Below, piece by piece: positions 46,461 through 55,207 of a DNA stretch of 64,000 nucleotides. Positions within the stretch are counted from its first letter, which is position 1; the number at the start of each line of letters is the position of its first letter. A program made the position numbers and the translations under genes. Origin of the DNA: Mesotoga sp. Brook.08.105.5.1 (GTDB lineage: Bacteria > Thermotogota > Thermotogae > Petrotogales > Kosmotogaceae); assembly GCF_002752635.1 (NCBI RefSeq), contig NZ_AYTW01000028.1, positions 36,293 to 100,292 of the forward strand, given 5' to 3'. The notes under the pieces are model-generated. The model did no database searches, was not told where the DNA came from, and saw nothing but the letters and a program-made list of their open reading frames with translations.

Positions 46461-47157
46461 GCATTACCACCTCTTCTTGAGTTCCTTTTATTTTCACGAT
46501 TTCAGACTGAGGAGGGCTCTTTAACAAAAGAATTCGTTTACCGTCTTCTTCATAGGCAATTTCCGAGTAACTCTGGACTCTCCTCTCGTTATCCATGGAA
46601 ATCGCATGTGTCTCACGGAAGAGATTTAGCCCGCTCTCGAATCTGATTTCTCCCTCATCAAACAGATAGACTATGGAATCGACCAATACCTCACCATTCA
46701 TATCATTTGCTTCATATTCTCCGACGTAATCTACAGAGGCTATGAATTCAGAAATGCCAAGGTAAGGAGTGAAGTGTGTCTCATGGTTCTTGAGTTTTCC
46801 TCTCAAAGTCAACAAGAGTTCCATACTTCCTGTGACATAGATCCGATACTTGGGGGAGACGACACATTCGACGGGAACAAGGATACTGCCTCCGCTCTTC
46901 GTGTGGAGGTATTTCAGATTGAAAGTGGTCTTTCTTACGGGCCTTAAAACCCTGACACCAGTCTTCAAGCCCTTGGCCTCAAAATAATCTGACTGCTCGC
47001 TCTTGCCGAAGCCTCCACTTTGAACGCCAATAATGTTTCCCAGCAAACCAACGACGGCTGTACGCGGCGGGACCGAATAAGTCAGCGCCGATGTCGTGGT
47101 GTATGGCTTTCTGAAATGGGCGTAGTCACTGGCTATGTCGAAGACGAGGACTTTCAT
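46453..47157 (-). CDS. cas5: Cascade subunit Cas5 (I-B)
   Basis: KVLVFDIASDYAHFRKPYTTTSALTYSVPPRTAVVGLLGNIIG is the Cas5 RAMP opening, with the glycine-rich loop needed to hold the crRNA 5' handle. Length (234 residues) is typical of Cas5b. It lies 11 bases after cas7 and overlaps cas3. Confidence 0.95.
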   Translation of the reverse strand: MKVLVFDIASDYAHFRKPYTTTSALTYSVPPRTAVVGLLGNIIGVQSGGFGKSEQSDYFEAKGLKTGVRVLRPVRKTTFNLKYLHTKSGGSILVPVECVVSPKYRIYVTGSMELLLTLRGKLKNHETHFTPYLGISEFIASVDYVGEYEANDMNGEVLVDSIVYLFDEGEIRFESGLNLFRETHAISMDNERRVQSYSEIAYEEDGKRILLLKSPPQSEIVKIKGTQEEVVMLV

Positions 47158-47168
47158 GAGTCCTCACC

Positions 47169-48119
47169 TCACTTTTCCAGTTTTTCGGTCTTGCCCTCCA
47201 GTAAACCTTCTATCTCGAATGGTTCGCCATTGAGGGTGAGCTTCAGTCTAGGGTCTATTCTGTATCGGACTTTCATTATGTTGCTGCTGTATCTATCAAG
47301 AAGTCCCTTAAGTTCGGAAATCTCAAGTTTGAAGTCTTTGATCCCACGGATCTTCTCGTCCGGAATCTCAGATTTCAGCTCAATAGCTTTATCAAGCTCG
47401 CCAATGTGGAAGTTTGTCTCATCATTATAAACAACATCTATAAGAAGTCTTGGGAGCTGTTCCATCTTGGAGCGGGTAATTAAATCTTTGGTGCCATCCC
47501 ACAAGGCTTCAAAGAGACAATCGACATCGGTGTCAGTTAGGAGTGTTTCTTTTGCAGTATTCTGATTGAGAACACCATAAAATGCGATGCAAGAATAGGG
47601 GAGCTGCCATTTCTCGCTGAAACTTCGTTGCTCGTTTCCTTCCTTTGAGACAAAAGCCGCCGTGCCCTGAACAAAGACAGAATCGGCCCTGTGAAGAGAT
47701 CTGCCGAATCTGAACTGAACTGGCCCGGTTATAGACATATTGAGCTTTGAGATCGGTACGGTTCCGCCGAAAAGACGCAGATCTATGCATTTCTTAAGAA
47801 GAGCCTCTGATGCCCTCTGTCTATCGTACTTTTTACTGTCGGTTATGTCGGAAATCAGCTCTTTTGCCCGCTGTTCTGACGTAACAGGATCTCCGTTAAT
47901 AAAGACCTCTTGCTCGTAGCCTTCAGGACGTTCTACCTTCTGCACTTTCCCCATATAGTCTCTGATTGTTCTCTTAAGTCTGACATCCGAGACAATGTTT
48001 AGCCCGGTAGTTTCATCCATCCTCGGTTTGTTCTCATCCATAGGATCTCCGTTAGGGTTGCCGTCCTTCACATCATAAATAAAGACTATCTCATGCCGGT
48101 TCTTAACCAAGTCCGCCAT
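47169..48119 (-). CDS. cas7: Cascade backbone Cas7 (Csh2 family)
   Basis: The motifs HEIVFIYDVKDGNPNGDPMDENKPRMDETTGLNIVSDVRLKRTIRDY are the Csh2/Cas7b signature. The protein forms the crRNA-binding filament of Cascade. ATG 48119 has GAGGAGG at seven bases, better than the ATG at 48125, which overlaps the cas8b stop. Confidence 0.96.
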   Translation of the reverse strand: MADLVKNRHEIVFIYDVKDGNPNGDPMDENKPRMDETTGLNIVSDVRLKRTIRDYMGKVQKVERPEGYEQEVFINGDPVTSEQRAKELISDITDSKKYDRQRASEALLKKCIDLRLFGGTVPISKLNMSITGPVQFRFGRSLHRADSVFVQGTAAFVSKEGNEQRSFSEKWQLPYSCIAFYGVLNQNTAKETLLTDTDVDCLFEALWDGTKDLITRSKMEQLPRLLIDVVYNDETNFHIGELDKAIELKSEIPDEKIRGIKDFKLEISELKGLLDRYSSNIMKVRYRIDPRLKLTLNGEPFEIEGLLEGKTEKLEK

Positions 48120-48121
48120 GC

Positions 48122-49912
48122 TCATTCCTCCTCTTCTACAGTTGCTTCCTCGGCAACTTCTTTTTCAGATGAACCCATCAACAGATTTTTCGAAGCTTCT
48201 CCACACAAGAATGCATAATTCAGGTCTGTCAGCGACGACTTCCATTTCATTCCGGCATTCAGCTGATATCTTCCCGCGAGTTCAAAGAGCTTCTCGACAA
48301 ATCCAATATGAGAGGCGTTTTTTATCTTCTTCGAATAGTGCTTGTACTTATCTCTGAGATACGTGAGATGTTCTTTGAAGTCGTCTGGCTTCATCCTGTA
48401 ACCCTTGATCCTCTGGTCGGCTGTACCGGTGTAACCCTGGTCTTTCTGAATCGCCACAACAAGAGCGTGGATCATTCCGATTACAAAAGTGAGCTTCAAA
48501 TCATCGTTTGCAAAAAAGCCGGGATACCGCTCAAAATACTCTTCTAGTAATTCCTCCTTTGGTTTTTTCAAACCCAAAACCCCTCCTTCTAAAGGATTAT
48601 TCAGTCTGTCCAGGAAATAACCCATTGCAACTATCGAATTGCGATCGAAGAATATACTGCTTAGTTCACTTTCTTTCGCATTCATCTTAAGAGAGTAAAA
48701 GTACCGCATCGAAGCCTTCTTGAAAAGATTTAAGTCTGCCTTGGTGCCCTTAAATATCGTCCTCATGAATTCCAGAAAATCATTTGGCGGCACTGGGCTG
48801 TCAGAGGAGTTCTTTTTTAGCTGAGCATAACCTTTAAAAACCTTCCACAGTATTTCAAATCTGATTCTGTGAGAACCTAAGGGTTTTAGCTCGGCCTCAA
48901 TTTCATCTGCTGTTTTTGTAATAGCCGTCATCCTGGATGGCGGGACATCTTCAATGTTCAGGTAGACTTTCACCTCATCCTTGCCTCTTGCTTTGACAAA
49001 GAAGACGAAATTCAAGGTCGAATAGGCGTCCTCTTTGCTAAGTTTCTTGATCAACCTTAATTCAAATCTCTCATATCTACCGTCTTCTCCTCTGAACGAA
49101 TCTGTAAGGCTCTTGAGCGCTGAAAGGCTATTTTCGGTGAACTGTTGGCTCTTGCCTACTCTGTTACCCGCGAATCTTGGAAGGACGTAAACTTGTGAAT
49201 CATAGAAGTTGAGAGTTAACTTGTCGTCCGCAATCCTTTTACCCAGGGCGAGTTTGGAGAAACAGTCTTGGCAGAGAGGCATAGTAACATCGTGACTCTT
49301 GTTGCTCATCATATGTGCAAAACCAGGCTGATCAATTGTGCCAAACTTGAAGATGTTGCTAACTCTGGCACCAACTTCGGTTTCTTTCCCACACAAAAAG
49401 CAAACGCCCCTTCGGGAGTTCGGGAGCTTCTGAACTTCATTTAGGAAAACGGACCTGAACTCCTTGAACGCTCCCACAGATCGTCCATCGATCAAAACAG
49501 TCAAGAAATAGAATTCATTCTTCTCGGTAATCTGCTCAGCCTGCTCTTCAATATCTCTGACGATCTTCTCTTTGTTCTCTGAAAGAATAACTTTAATGTC
49601 ATTCGCAAGTTCACCTGGATGCATCTCACAGAATTTCACAAACCTGTCGATCAAACCTGATGGACCTTTTTTTGAAGGTTTCAGAGTCAAAGAGTATGGG
49701 TCTGGTTTTGCGGAAGGAGTCTTTCTGTAGAGGTAATTAGCATCCGTTTTGTACGCTAATCTACAGCCGGAATAGAGAAGTTTGTCGTCCTCTGTTTCCA
49801 AGTCTATTGTTATGACTCTGGTGTATTTCTTGCCAAGATCCTCCGTCAACTGCTGGGTTTCGTCGAACTCATCTTCATGCCAAATCCCGATTTCGTAAAC
49901 ACTCTTGATCAA
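48122..49912 (-). CDS. cas8b: Cascade large subunit Cas8b (Csh1/TM1802 type)
   Basis: The 596-residue protein has the TM1802-like Cas8b layout, with a zinc-binding pair CFLCGKETE and CQDCFSKLALGK around residues 170-225 and a long helical C-terminus. It recognises the PAM and contacts Cas3. Start is TTG 49912 behind AAAGGAGGTGATCAGAA, which overlaps the cas6 stop. In some I-B systems an internal start also makes the small subunit Cas11 from the 3' part of this gene. I did not find a clear internal ribosome binding site. Confidence 0.94.
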   Translation of the reverse strand: MIKSVYEIGIWHEDEFDETQQLTEDLGKKYTRVITIDLETEDDKLLYSGCRLAYKTDANYLYRKTPSAKPDPYSLTLKPSKKGPSGLIDRFVKFCEMHPGELANDIKVILSENKEKIVRDIEEQAEQITEKNEFYFLTVLIDGRSVGAFKEFRSVFLNEVQKLPNSRRGVCFLCGKETEVGARVSNIFKFGTIDQPGFAHMMSNKSHDVTMPLCQDCFSKLALGKRIADDKLTLNFYDSQVYVLPRFAGNRVGKSQQFTENSLSALKSLTDSFRGEDGRYERFELRLIKKLSKEDAYSTLNFVFFVKARGKDEVKVYLNIEDVPPSRMTAITKTADEIEAELKPLGSHRIRFEILWKVFKGYAQLKKNSSDSPVPPNDFLEFMRTIFKGTKADLNLFKKASMRYFYSLKMNAKESELSSIFFDRNSIVAMGYFLDRLNNPLEGGVLGLKKPKEELLEEYFERYPGFFANDDLKLTFVIGMIHALVVAIQKDQGYTGTADQRIKGYRMKPDDFKEHLTYLRDKYKHYSKKIKNASHIGFVEKLFELAGRYQLNAGMKWKSSLTDLNYAFLCGEASKNLLMGSSEKEVAEEATVEEEE

Positions 49913-49918
49913 TTCTGA

Positions 49919-50653
49919 TCACCTCCTTTCGATAGTTTTTATCATTCCAAAACCTTGGGCGTTATTTGAACCTAGTCCCCAGTCGTAGGCTATCGATATA
50001 AGCTCGGGATCTGCTTGAAGCTCAAAGCGAAAGTCCCAGGCGATTTGAGTGAAATCCTTGTACTTCACAATCCGTTGAACCGGTCTTGAGGCAAGTTTGA
50101 AGGAGAAAACTTCCCCCGCTCTGACGGAATTACCCAATGCACTTGCCTTTCTGTTGAGGTTTTCCCGAATCTGAATTGTGAAATCTTTTTCTGTCGGATT
50201 GTAGAAATACGTTTTCTTTCTCCCGTCTGCGGTCATGAGGGTTGAATAGACAGTTATTGGTGATATTGTTCTCGCGCTGATGGAGCTCGCTTCTGGTATC
50301 TTGGGCTCAACCTCAATTGATCTCAGTTCAAGTGTTGTCCCTAGCAGTTGAATGCCTCTGTTCTTGATTAGGCTATTTGCAAAGGCCTGAACGTAGTATT
50401 CAAGTGGTGATGACAAGTGCAAGCTTATCGGAGGTGATAGAGTTATCGAGCCTTCGCCGATCCTTTGCTTGCGACCAAGGAGTCGGGAGAAAGTGAATGG
50501 TCTCAGTACTCTCCTGTTCACAGTTAGGCCGAAGTCGTGGCTTTCCGGGATTGCGCCTGAAAGTACCTCGTATATTGCCGACTGAAGAGGATATGAGTAA
50601 CTTAGTGGTAGAGAGATGTTTCTTTCACTTTCGAGAGAAACTCTTATTCTCAA
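49919..50653 (-). CDS. cas6: CRISPR RNA endonuclease Cas6
   Basis: This 244-residue RAMP endonuclease has the glycine-rich C-terminal loop of Cas6 (DWGLGSNNAQGFGMIKTIERR) and a ferredoxin-like N-terminus (RIRVSLESERNISLPLSYSYPLQSAIYEVL). It cuts the repeat to leave the eight-base ATTGAAAC handle. It is the first gene of the cas operon and starts at TTG 50653 behind GGGGGTGAG. A candidate regulatory RNA gene lies divergently just upstream. Confidence 0.93.
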   Translation of the reverse strand: MRIRVSLESERNISLPLSYSYPLQSAIYEVLSGAIPESHDFGLTVNRRVLRPFTFSRLLGRKQRIGEGSITLSPPISLHLSSPLEYYVQAFANSLIKNRGIQLLGTTLELRSIEVEPKIPEASSISARTISPITVYSTLMTADGRKKTYFYNPTEKDFTIQIRENLNRKASALGNSVRAGEVFSFKLASRPVQRIVKYKDFTQIAWDFRFELQADPELISIAYDWGLGSNNAQGFGMIKTIERR

Positions 50654-50677
50654 GACTCACCCCCGTGATACAAGCTT

Positions 50678-50686
50678 TGGTATAAT
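50678..50686 (+). promoter_or_regulatory. Extended -10 promoter of the crRNA-like RNA
   Basis: TTGGTATAAT (50677-50686) contains a perfect TATAAT preceded by TG at the extended -10 position. It points away from cas6 and would start RNA near 50693, at the 5' edge of the inverted repeat around the CRISPR-repeat-like sequence. Confidence 0.6.
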
Positions 50687-50692
50687 CTCTTT

Positions 50693-50763
50693 GCCAGTCC
50701 TTACACAGATTAACTAGGAGTAATTGAAACTATGTAATGTAAGTTATTAGGACTGGCTTTTGT
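50693..50763 (+). ncRNA. Candidate crRNA-like regulatory RNA (CreR/CreA-like) upstream of cas6
   Basis: The segment 50701-50730 matches the array repeat in crRNA sense at 22 of 30 positions, including the complete eight-base ATTGAAAC handle. A perfect 9-bp inverted repeat (GCCAGTCCT at 50693, AGGACTGGC at 50749) encloses the pseudo-repeat and a pseudo-guide, and TTTTGTTTCTTT follows, so the transcript could end at about 50763. An extended -10 sits at the right distance upstream. The first 11 guide bases (TATGTAATGTA) match 50784-50794 except at position 6, the position type I Cascades tolerate. This site overlaps a minus-strand TATAAT (50785-50780) that could serve the cas operon. Autoregulation by a partial guide is therefore likely but is inference. 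Confidence 0.6.
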
Positions 50764-50779
50764 TTCTTTGCACTTCCAT

Positions 50780-50785
50780 ATTATA
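50780..50785 (-). promoter_or_regulatory. Candidate -10 of the cas operon promoter
   Basis: On the minus strand these bases read TATAAT, about 127 bp before the cas6 start. The -35 match is poor, so the call rests on the -10 and on its position. The pseudo-guide of the candidate RNA at 50693-50763 matches sequence overlapping it. Confidence 0.35.
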
Positions 50786-50794
50786 TGTTATGTA

Positions 50795-52137
50795 GTTATG
50801 AGCTCGACATAGTACAATAATCATATTACTACTTTTCCTTTGATCAGCCAAACCCGATCTAGAGCTTCACCGAAGCATTATCTACAATCAATGCCAACCA
50901 GCAATGAACAACGCACAAAAATACGCACAATGCTCCCAATTGCTATCAATTCCTGACACATTCTCTGTTTCCATACTGAACATCATATTCTCACTTCTGT
51001 CACACTTAACAAGCAGTATATATCATCACATTAGCACGTTCATAAGGATTATAGTAAATGTTACCATAGTATTCAAAATGCATTGCCTGTTTCTCTCATA
51101 GAAAGCGTTTATGAATCCCAAGGACGGGTCCATGATCTGGGACGAAAGAGTAAGGACGACTCTTTACAGCGTACAGCGGAACTTCTGGTGTGCAGCGGCT
51201 CTTCAGGAGCGAGATGCTGAATCAATGGTTCAGGCGGAATCCCGGGCTCTTCCCGGAGGACGGGAGACTGTTGACGGAAGAGTTTCTTTTCATCAGCGTG
51301 CAGCGGTTCCTAGATCGAGATCCCGATCAGTTTCATATCGGGATGACGCTCTTTTCTTACTTCAAGAGTAGCTGGCGTGGTCCAGGCCAGGATCTCGATC
51401 TTTGAAACAGTTGCAAGTGCAATGTTGCAAGTTGAATAAGAAAATGGTTGTCCGTTATCGGTTCACCGTTCTCCGAGCAGAGCTTCAAGACCTATGAAGC
51501 TCTTTGGATGATGATCTTAGGTCCCTCAAGGGAGGAGGGCCACAAAGTGGCGGATGATGTTTGTTTCTAAGAAGAGCATCGAGAGAACGAGATGAGGAGA
51601 AAGTACGAGAAACAGGAGAGAGTTCTCGTCTTCTCGTGAGCGAAGCGAACGTCTCGACAACTCACTTTCTCGATTGATCTTATCATAGGACGGGTCCATG
51701 CTCTGGGACGGCTGACGGAGGACCGCTCTTCCAGCGTACAGCTGCTCTCGGTCTGACCCTTGGTTATTGGAGAATAATATAAGAACACTAGGGTTTAACT
51801 AACACTTCCTCGTAATTGCTCTGAATTTGAGAGAAATCAATTGGTGAATTGTAATTCAGAGATCCATGAGGTCACGGTCGCGGTCTTCTCGGTGGACGGT
51901 GGTCCGTTGACGGACAACGTTGTTTTGAGCAGCGATCAGCGGGATCTTTACTTTCAACGTACAGCTGGTCTAATTGAACTCGTCAACCCATATTTTCGCT
52001 TTCCGACGAAGTCCTGACTTGCCACCGAAGGTTACTGGCTTCTCGATTCCTATTCCTCTCATCAGAAGATTAGTAAACTGTCGAAGAGGTTTCCTCCTGA
52101 CAGATTTTTCGAAAGTGGTGTGATTATCACAGGATCT
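50795..52137. other. Long non-coding tract of dispersed repeats
   Basis: No gene is supported. From about 51115 the sequence is a patchwork of dispersed elements: GGACGGGTCCATGATCTGGG at 51123 and a near copy at 51689; TTCACCGTTCTCCGA at 51463; TTGCAAGT elements near 51407; and CCAGCGTACAGC elements at 51179, 51732 and 51957. The open frames at 51111-51405 pass through these repeats and have no ribosome binding site. Confidence 0.6.
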
Positions 52138-53514
52138 TTAGACTACTCTTTGGTCACCGTGAAGGAGAATGAGAGATCGATCGGATTTCGCCTCGTCAAT
52201 TAGAGCTTTGGTGAAGCCAGATCTGCTGAAGATAGCGTACTCCTTCTCTTTGAATTCATCCCATAGCGGCAGATCTCCCCTTTTACGCAGGGCAGCGAGA
52301 ACATCCGTTCCGACAGGCCTTTCACTCCACTTGACTTCTCCCAATAATATTCGTCTCTCTTCTCTGTTCATGCCCACCAGATCGATTTCAGCGTTTCTAT
52401 CCCACCAGCGACCGATTTCGAAGTAATTCGTTCCGCTAATCCACATGACAACACTGCGCGCGAAATCCTCATATGTGAGCGAGAAGAACTGGTTTTCGGT
52501 ATCTTTCAGGATGCTCAACAGTCTTTCCCTCTGATCGGTGAGTATAAGATCTTTGTAATAGAAAACATAACGGAAGTAGAATCTGAAGAAGTTGTCTGCT
52601 ATTCTGTATAGTCCCTTCTTGCTTTTAAGCGGATCTTCACCCACTGGTACTTCTTTCTCGACTATGCCAAGAAGATTTAGAATGGAGATATATTTCATGA
52701 TGCTACTTTTGTCGATACCGGTTTCGTTTATTATCTCGCCCAGTTTTCTCTTTCCGAGCGAAATTGCCCTCAAAATGGCGAAGTAGTTTCTCGGTTCTCT
52801 GAGCTCCTCATTCAGAAGAAACTCGGCTTCGGCAAACAACACCTCGTTCTGGTTGTATATCTTCTCCATGACATTTCCGTAGTAGTCAAGATCGCTGTCA
52901 AACTGCTCAAGATAGAACGGTACTCCACCAAGAGTGCCCCATATCTTGAGTAAATCGTCAAATTCGTATTTCTTCTCGAAGAACTCGCCGATTTCATTGA
53001 AGGGAAACTGGTTTAGAAGAAGCTGTCCAGTTCGCCTGCCGTATAGAGGGCTCTTATAGCTCAAGACACTGTTCTCCATTACGGAGACGCTCGAACCCGT
53101 TAGAATGAGAAAGACATTCGAGTTTGACAAGTATTCGTCCCAGCCCTTTTGAAAAGACGAGATAATGCCCGGTTCTCTTTCTATAAGGTAAGGAAACTCA
53201 TCTATCACGAGTATGTATCGATCGTGCTTGGAGGCAAGGTACTTGAACAGCATCTCCCAGTTGGAGAATCCGGCTATTATGTCTTCGTCGAAGAATTCAA
53301 TAACCTTCTCGGAGAGCTTCTTCAGTTGAAGATTCTCAGGCAGTTTCTCCGCCAGGTAATAGATCCCCCGCTTCTTCCTCAAGAATTCCTTTGTGAGTTC
53401 TGTCTTTCCAACTCTCCTTCTACCGTATAGAATAAGCAGTTCCGGTTTTCCCCTTTCGAATCTCTCCTCGAGATAGGCTAATTCCCTCTTTCTGCCAACA
53501 AACACAATAATCAC
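52138..53514 (-). CDS. AAA ATPase with C-terminal DUF234 nuclease-like domain
   Basis: The 458-residue protein is of the archaeal-type ATPase family common in Thermotogota and archaea: Walker A YGRRRVGKTE (about residue 30), Walker B ILVIDEFPYLI, sensor ILTGSSVSVME, a winged helix (KLGEIINETGIDKSSIMKYISILNLLGIV), then DUF234 with EIDLVGMNREERRILLGEVKWS, whose D and E-x-K resemble a PD-(D/E)XK core. The biological role of the family is unclear; some members may be selfish or defence genes. GTG 53514 is the first start and GTG 53505 is possible. Confidence 0.88.
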   Translation of the reverse strand: MIIVFVGRKRELAYLEERFERGKPELLILYGRRRVGKTELTKEFLRKKRGIYYLAEKLPENLQLKKLSEKVIEFFDEDIIAGFSNWEMLFKYLASKHDRYILVIDEFPYLIEREPGIISSFQKGWDEYLSNSNVFLILTGSSVSVMENSVLSYKSPLYGRRTGQLLLNQFPFNEIGEFFEKKYEFDDLLKIWGTLGGVPFYLEQFDSDLDYYGNVMEKIYNQNEVLFAEAEFLLNEELREPRNYFAILRAISLGKRKLGEIINETGIDKSSIMKYISILNLLGIVEKEVPVGEDPLKSKKGLYRIADNFFRFYFRYVFYYKDLILTDQRERLLSILKDTENQFFSLTYEDFARSVVMWISGTNYFEIGRWWDRNAEIDLVGMNREERRILLGEVKWSERPVGTDVLAALRKRGDLPLWDEFKEKEYAIFSRSGFTKALIDEAKSDRSLILLHGDQRVV

Positions 53515-54003
53515 CTACTTGTTATACTTTACAGTATTATACTATATAGTATATTGATAGCAAATCATCTTCGTATCTCTCTTTCTTTCTAGATTTCCGA
53601 TTAATTTCTTTGAAAGGACTCAGCATTTTGTATTATATATACTTAAGTCTTCCAGGTAATTCATGAATCTTTCCGACGCTTATTTTCTTCTACGCTATAT
53701 TGATCATTTGAAAAAGAGCAATAATGTAGGACAATATCCCGTAAAGGGTCCCTGAACAGGAGCCCCAAACAAAAGCATTTTGGGGCAGGCTTTCAGGGAA
53801 GGCTCTACGAGATGACGCGCGGGGATGTTACTGGATGATACAACATGTTTTCGGGGCATGATACTCTCCCCTTAGAATATCTGACATGCTGCTTGTAAGG
53901 ATCTGGGCTTAGGTCTTGACGAAAGGCGGATCCATGATCTTGGACGGGCAACGAAGGACGGCGCTTTTCAGACAGGATGTGACGTTTTAGCAAAAATCCG
54001 TCT
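53515..54003. other. Intergenic region with a large hairpin and a dispersed repeat
   Basis: No gene is supported. It holds the hairpin at 53749-53799 and a copy of the GGATCCATGATCTTGGACGG-type repeat at about 53927-53950. Confidence 0.5.
53749..53799. terminator. Large two-stage hairpin, possible terminator
   Basis: Two nested perfect stems (TCCCTGAA/TTCAGGGA outer, GCCCCAAA/TTTGGGGC inner, 8 bp each) are separated by 5-base internal loops. No T-run follows on either strand, so it may be a stabilising or attenuating structure. It lies between the lipoprotein gene and the ATPase gene, both leftward. Confidence 0.45.
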
Positions 54004-54378
54004 TCATTCTCTGACGGAAAGCCAAGTATAATCCGAATCAACGGGATAACCATTCAACAGCTCAGACGCAGCGCCGGACATATTCTCCCCAGATACGGTT
54101 CCGCTCATGTTCAGGGTAAACACAACACCATCTTTGTAGCTGCAAAAAATCACTTCCATTACTATTTTGCCAAACCTTGTAACTTCGCCCTCGATAGTTC
54201 CCGTGTAGGTTGAAAGCGGCCTTACCGCCGTTCCGCTGAAGTCGGCCCCTTCCTGCGAAGTGCCTACTAGATCTATCGGTGTCACAGAACCTCCTTCAAC
54301 CTTCGTGACTGAGGTCTTCCACGTTCCGATCATATTCGGAAAGCTTGCAAGAAAACAACCAGACAAAACCATAAGCAA
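54004..54378 (-). CDS. Small putative lipoprotein, start uncertain
   Basis: The frame includes FLLMVLSGCFLA, a good lipobox (LSGC), followed by a beta-rich body of about 115 residues (GTWKTSVTKVEGG, TYTGTIEGEVTRFG, FTLNMSGTVSGENMSG) with no recognised domain. The first usual start codon, TTG 54378, leaves too short a signal peptide. Signal-like codons (RRVSAIAICSIF) continue upstream to about 54415, behind GGAGGGAG, but without ATG, GTG or TTG. A single-base change or an unusual start is likely. Confidence 0.6.
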   Translation of the reverse strand: MLMVLSGCFLASFPNMIGTWKTSVTKVEGGSVTPIDLVGTSQEGADFSGTAVRPLSTYTGTIEGEVTRFGKIVMEVIFCSYKDGVVFTLNMSGTVSGENMSGAASELLNGYPVDSDYTWLSVRE

Positions 54379-54420
54379 GAAAATTGAGCATATCGCGATT
54401 GCAGAAACTCGTCTTGTTTC

Positions 54421-55207
54421 TCCCTCCTGTTAACAAGACAATCAATCTAAAATCACAGGCAGAACTGATCGAGTGCAAATCAACCGGCAAACACGCCAAA
54501 GGCCAGTACCAAAAGTCCTTTTTCCGATCAGTCGAGATCTTGCCTTCTCGAACCTCCGTACGGACCTTCAATTATCGAATCAATGGGTGCTGGAAACCGC
54601 TTATAGAAAACAGAACCGCGCTTGTTCTGATGTCTCCTAATAGATTGTAGGAGAAGTGATGGCTATTTAGGATCTTATCTTTAGAGTGTATGATGCCAGT
54701 TCAAAGGGAACCGAACGTGAAAGGAATACTTCGCTTTTATCAGTAGCTCCATTTCGGGGTAGACCGACTCTCACTACCGTCGCGACTGGCATGAGATTTG
54801 TCAGTTGAAGTTCTGAAATCAGCCAATACAGAGAAAAATGAAAATGAAAGTCGGCTTGTTGCCACTACTTGCCTTTGAGAAGGCCTATTCATGGATCTTA
54901 TAGTCAATTCTCCGAAGTCCTCTTCATTGGAAGAACGTCTTGTTTCTCAACTTCCAGATCTGAGATGGGGCTAGAGAACAGATACTTGAGCCCTCCTGTA
55001 TCGATTTTAGCCGGTTAGCTTCACTGCTCCACTGGAAATTGAGCGCTTGAAATACGTACTTCTGGGAAAACTGCGAAGGTCATCCCTTGAGATCGCAAGA
55101 CGAAAATACATCATAAGACTACAATTAGTGTTTAAATTTCTAAAGTCAATCATTATATACTTGCCTTGTTGTGTCCAATCAGGCAACAGAAAAGAGGGCG
55201 GTAAGCC
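54421..55207. other. Intergenic region, nothing recognised
   Basis: About 790 bp without a supported gene between divergent secreted-protein genes. The frame at 54384-54650 is antisense to the lipoprotein signal region and lacks a ribosome binding site. I see no repeat of the dispersed families here. Confidence 0.5.

Noticed and set aside
50930..50966. GCTCCCAATTG and TCAATTCCT fragments resembling parts of the CRISPR repeat
   Set aside because: Only 7 and 9 bases match and their order and spacing differ from the repeat. Unlike the element at 50701-50730 they lack the full handle and a promoter, so chance is sufficient.
51111..51405. Overlapping frames of 71-86 codons upstream of the cas operon
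   Set aside because: They run through dispersed repeats found elsewhere in non-coding positions, and no start signal precedes them.
54384..54650. 88-codon rightward frame near the lipoprotein gene
   Set aside because: It is antisense to the signal-peptide region, with no ribosome binding site.
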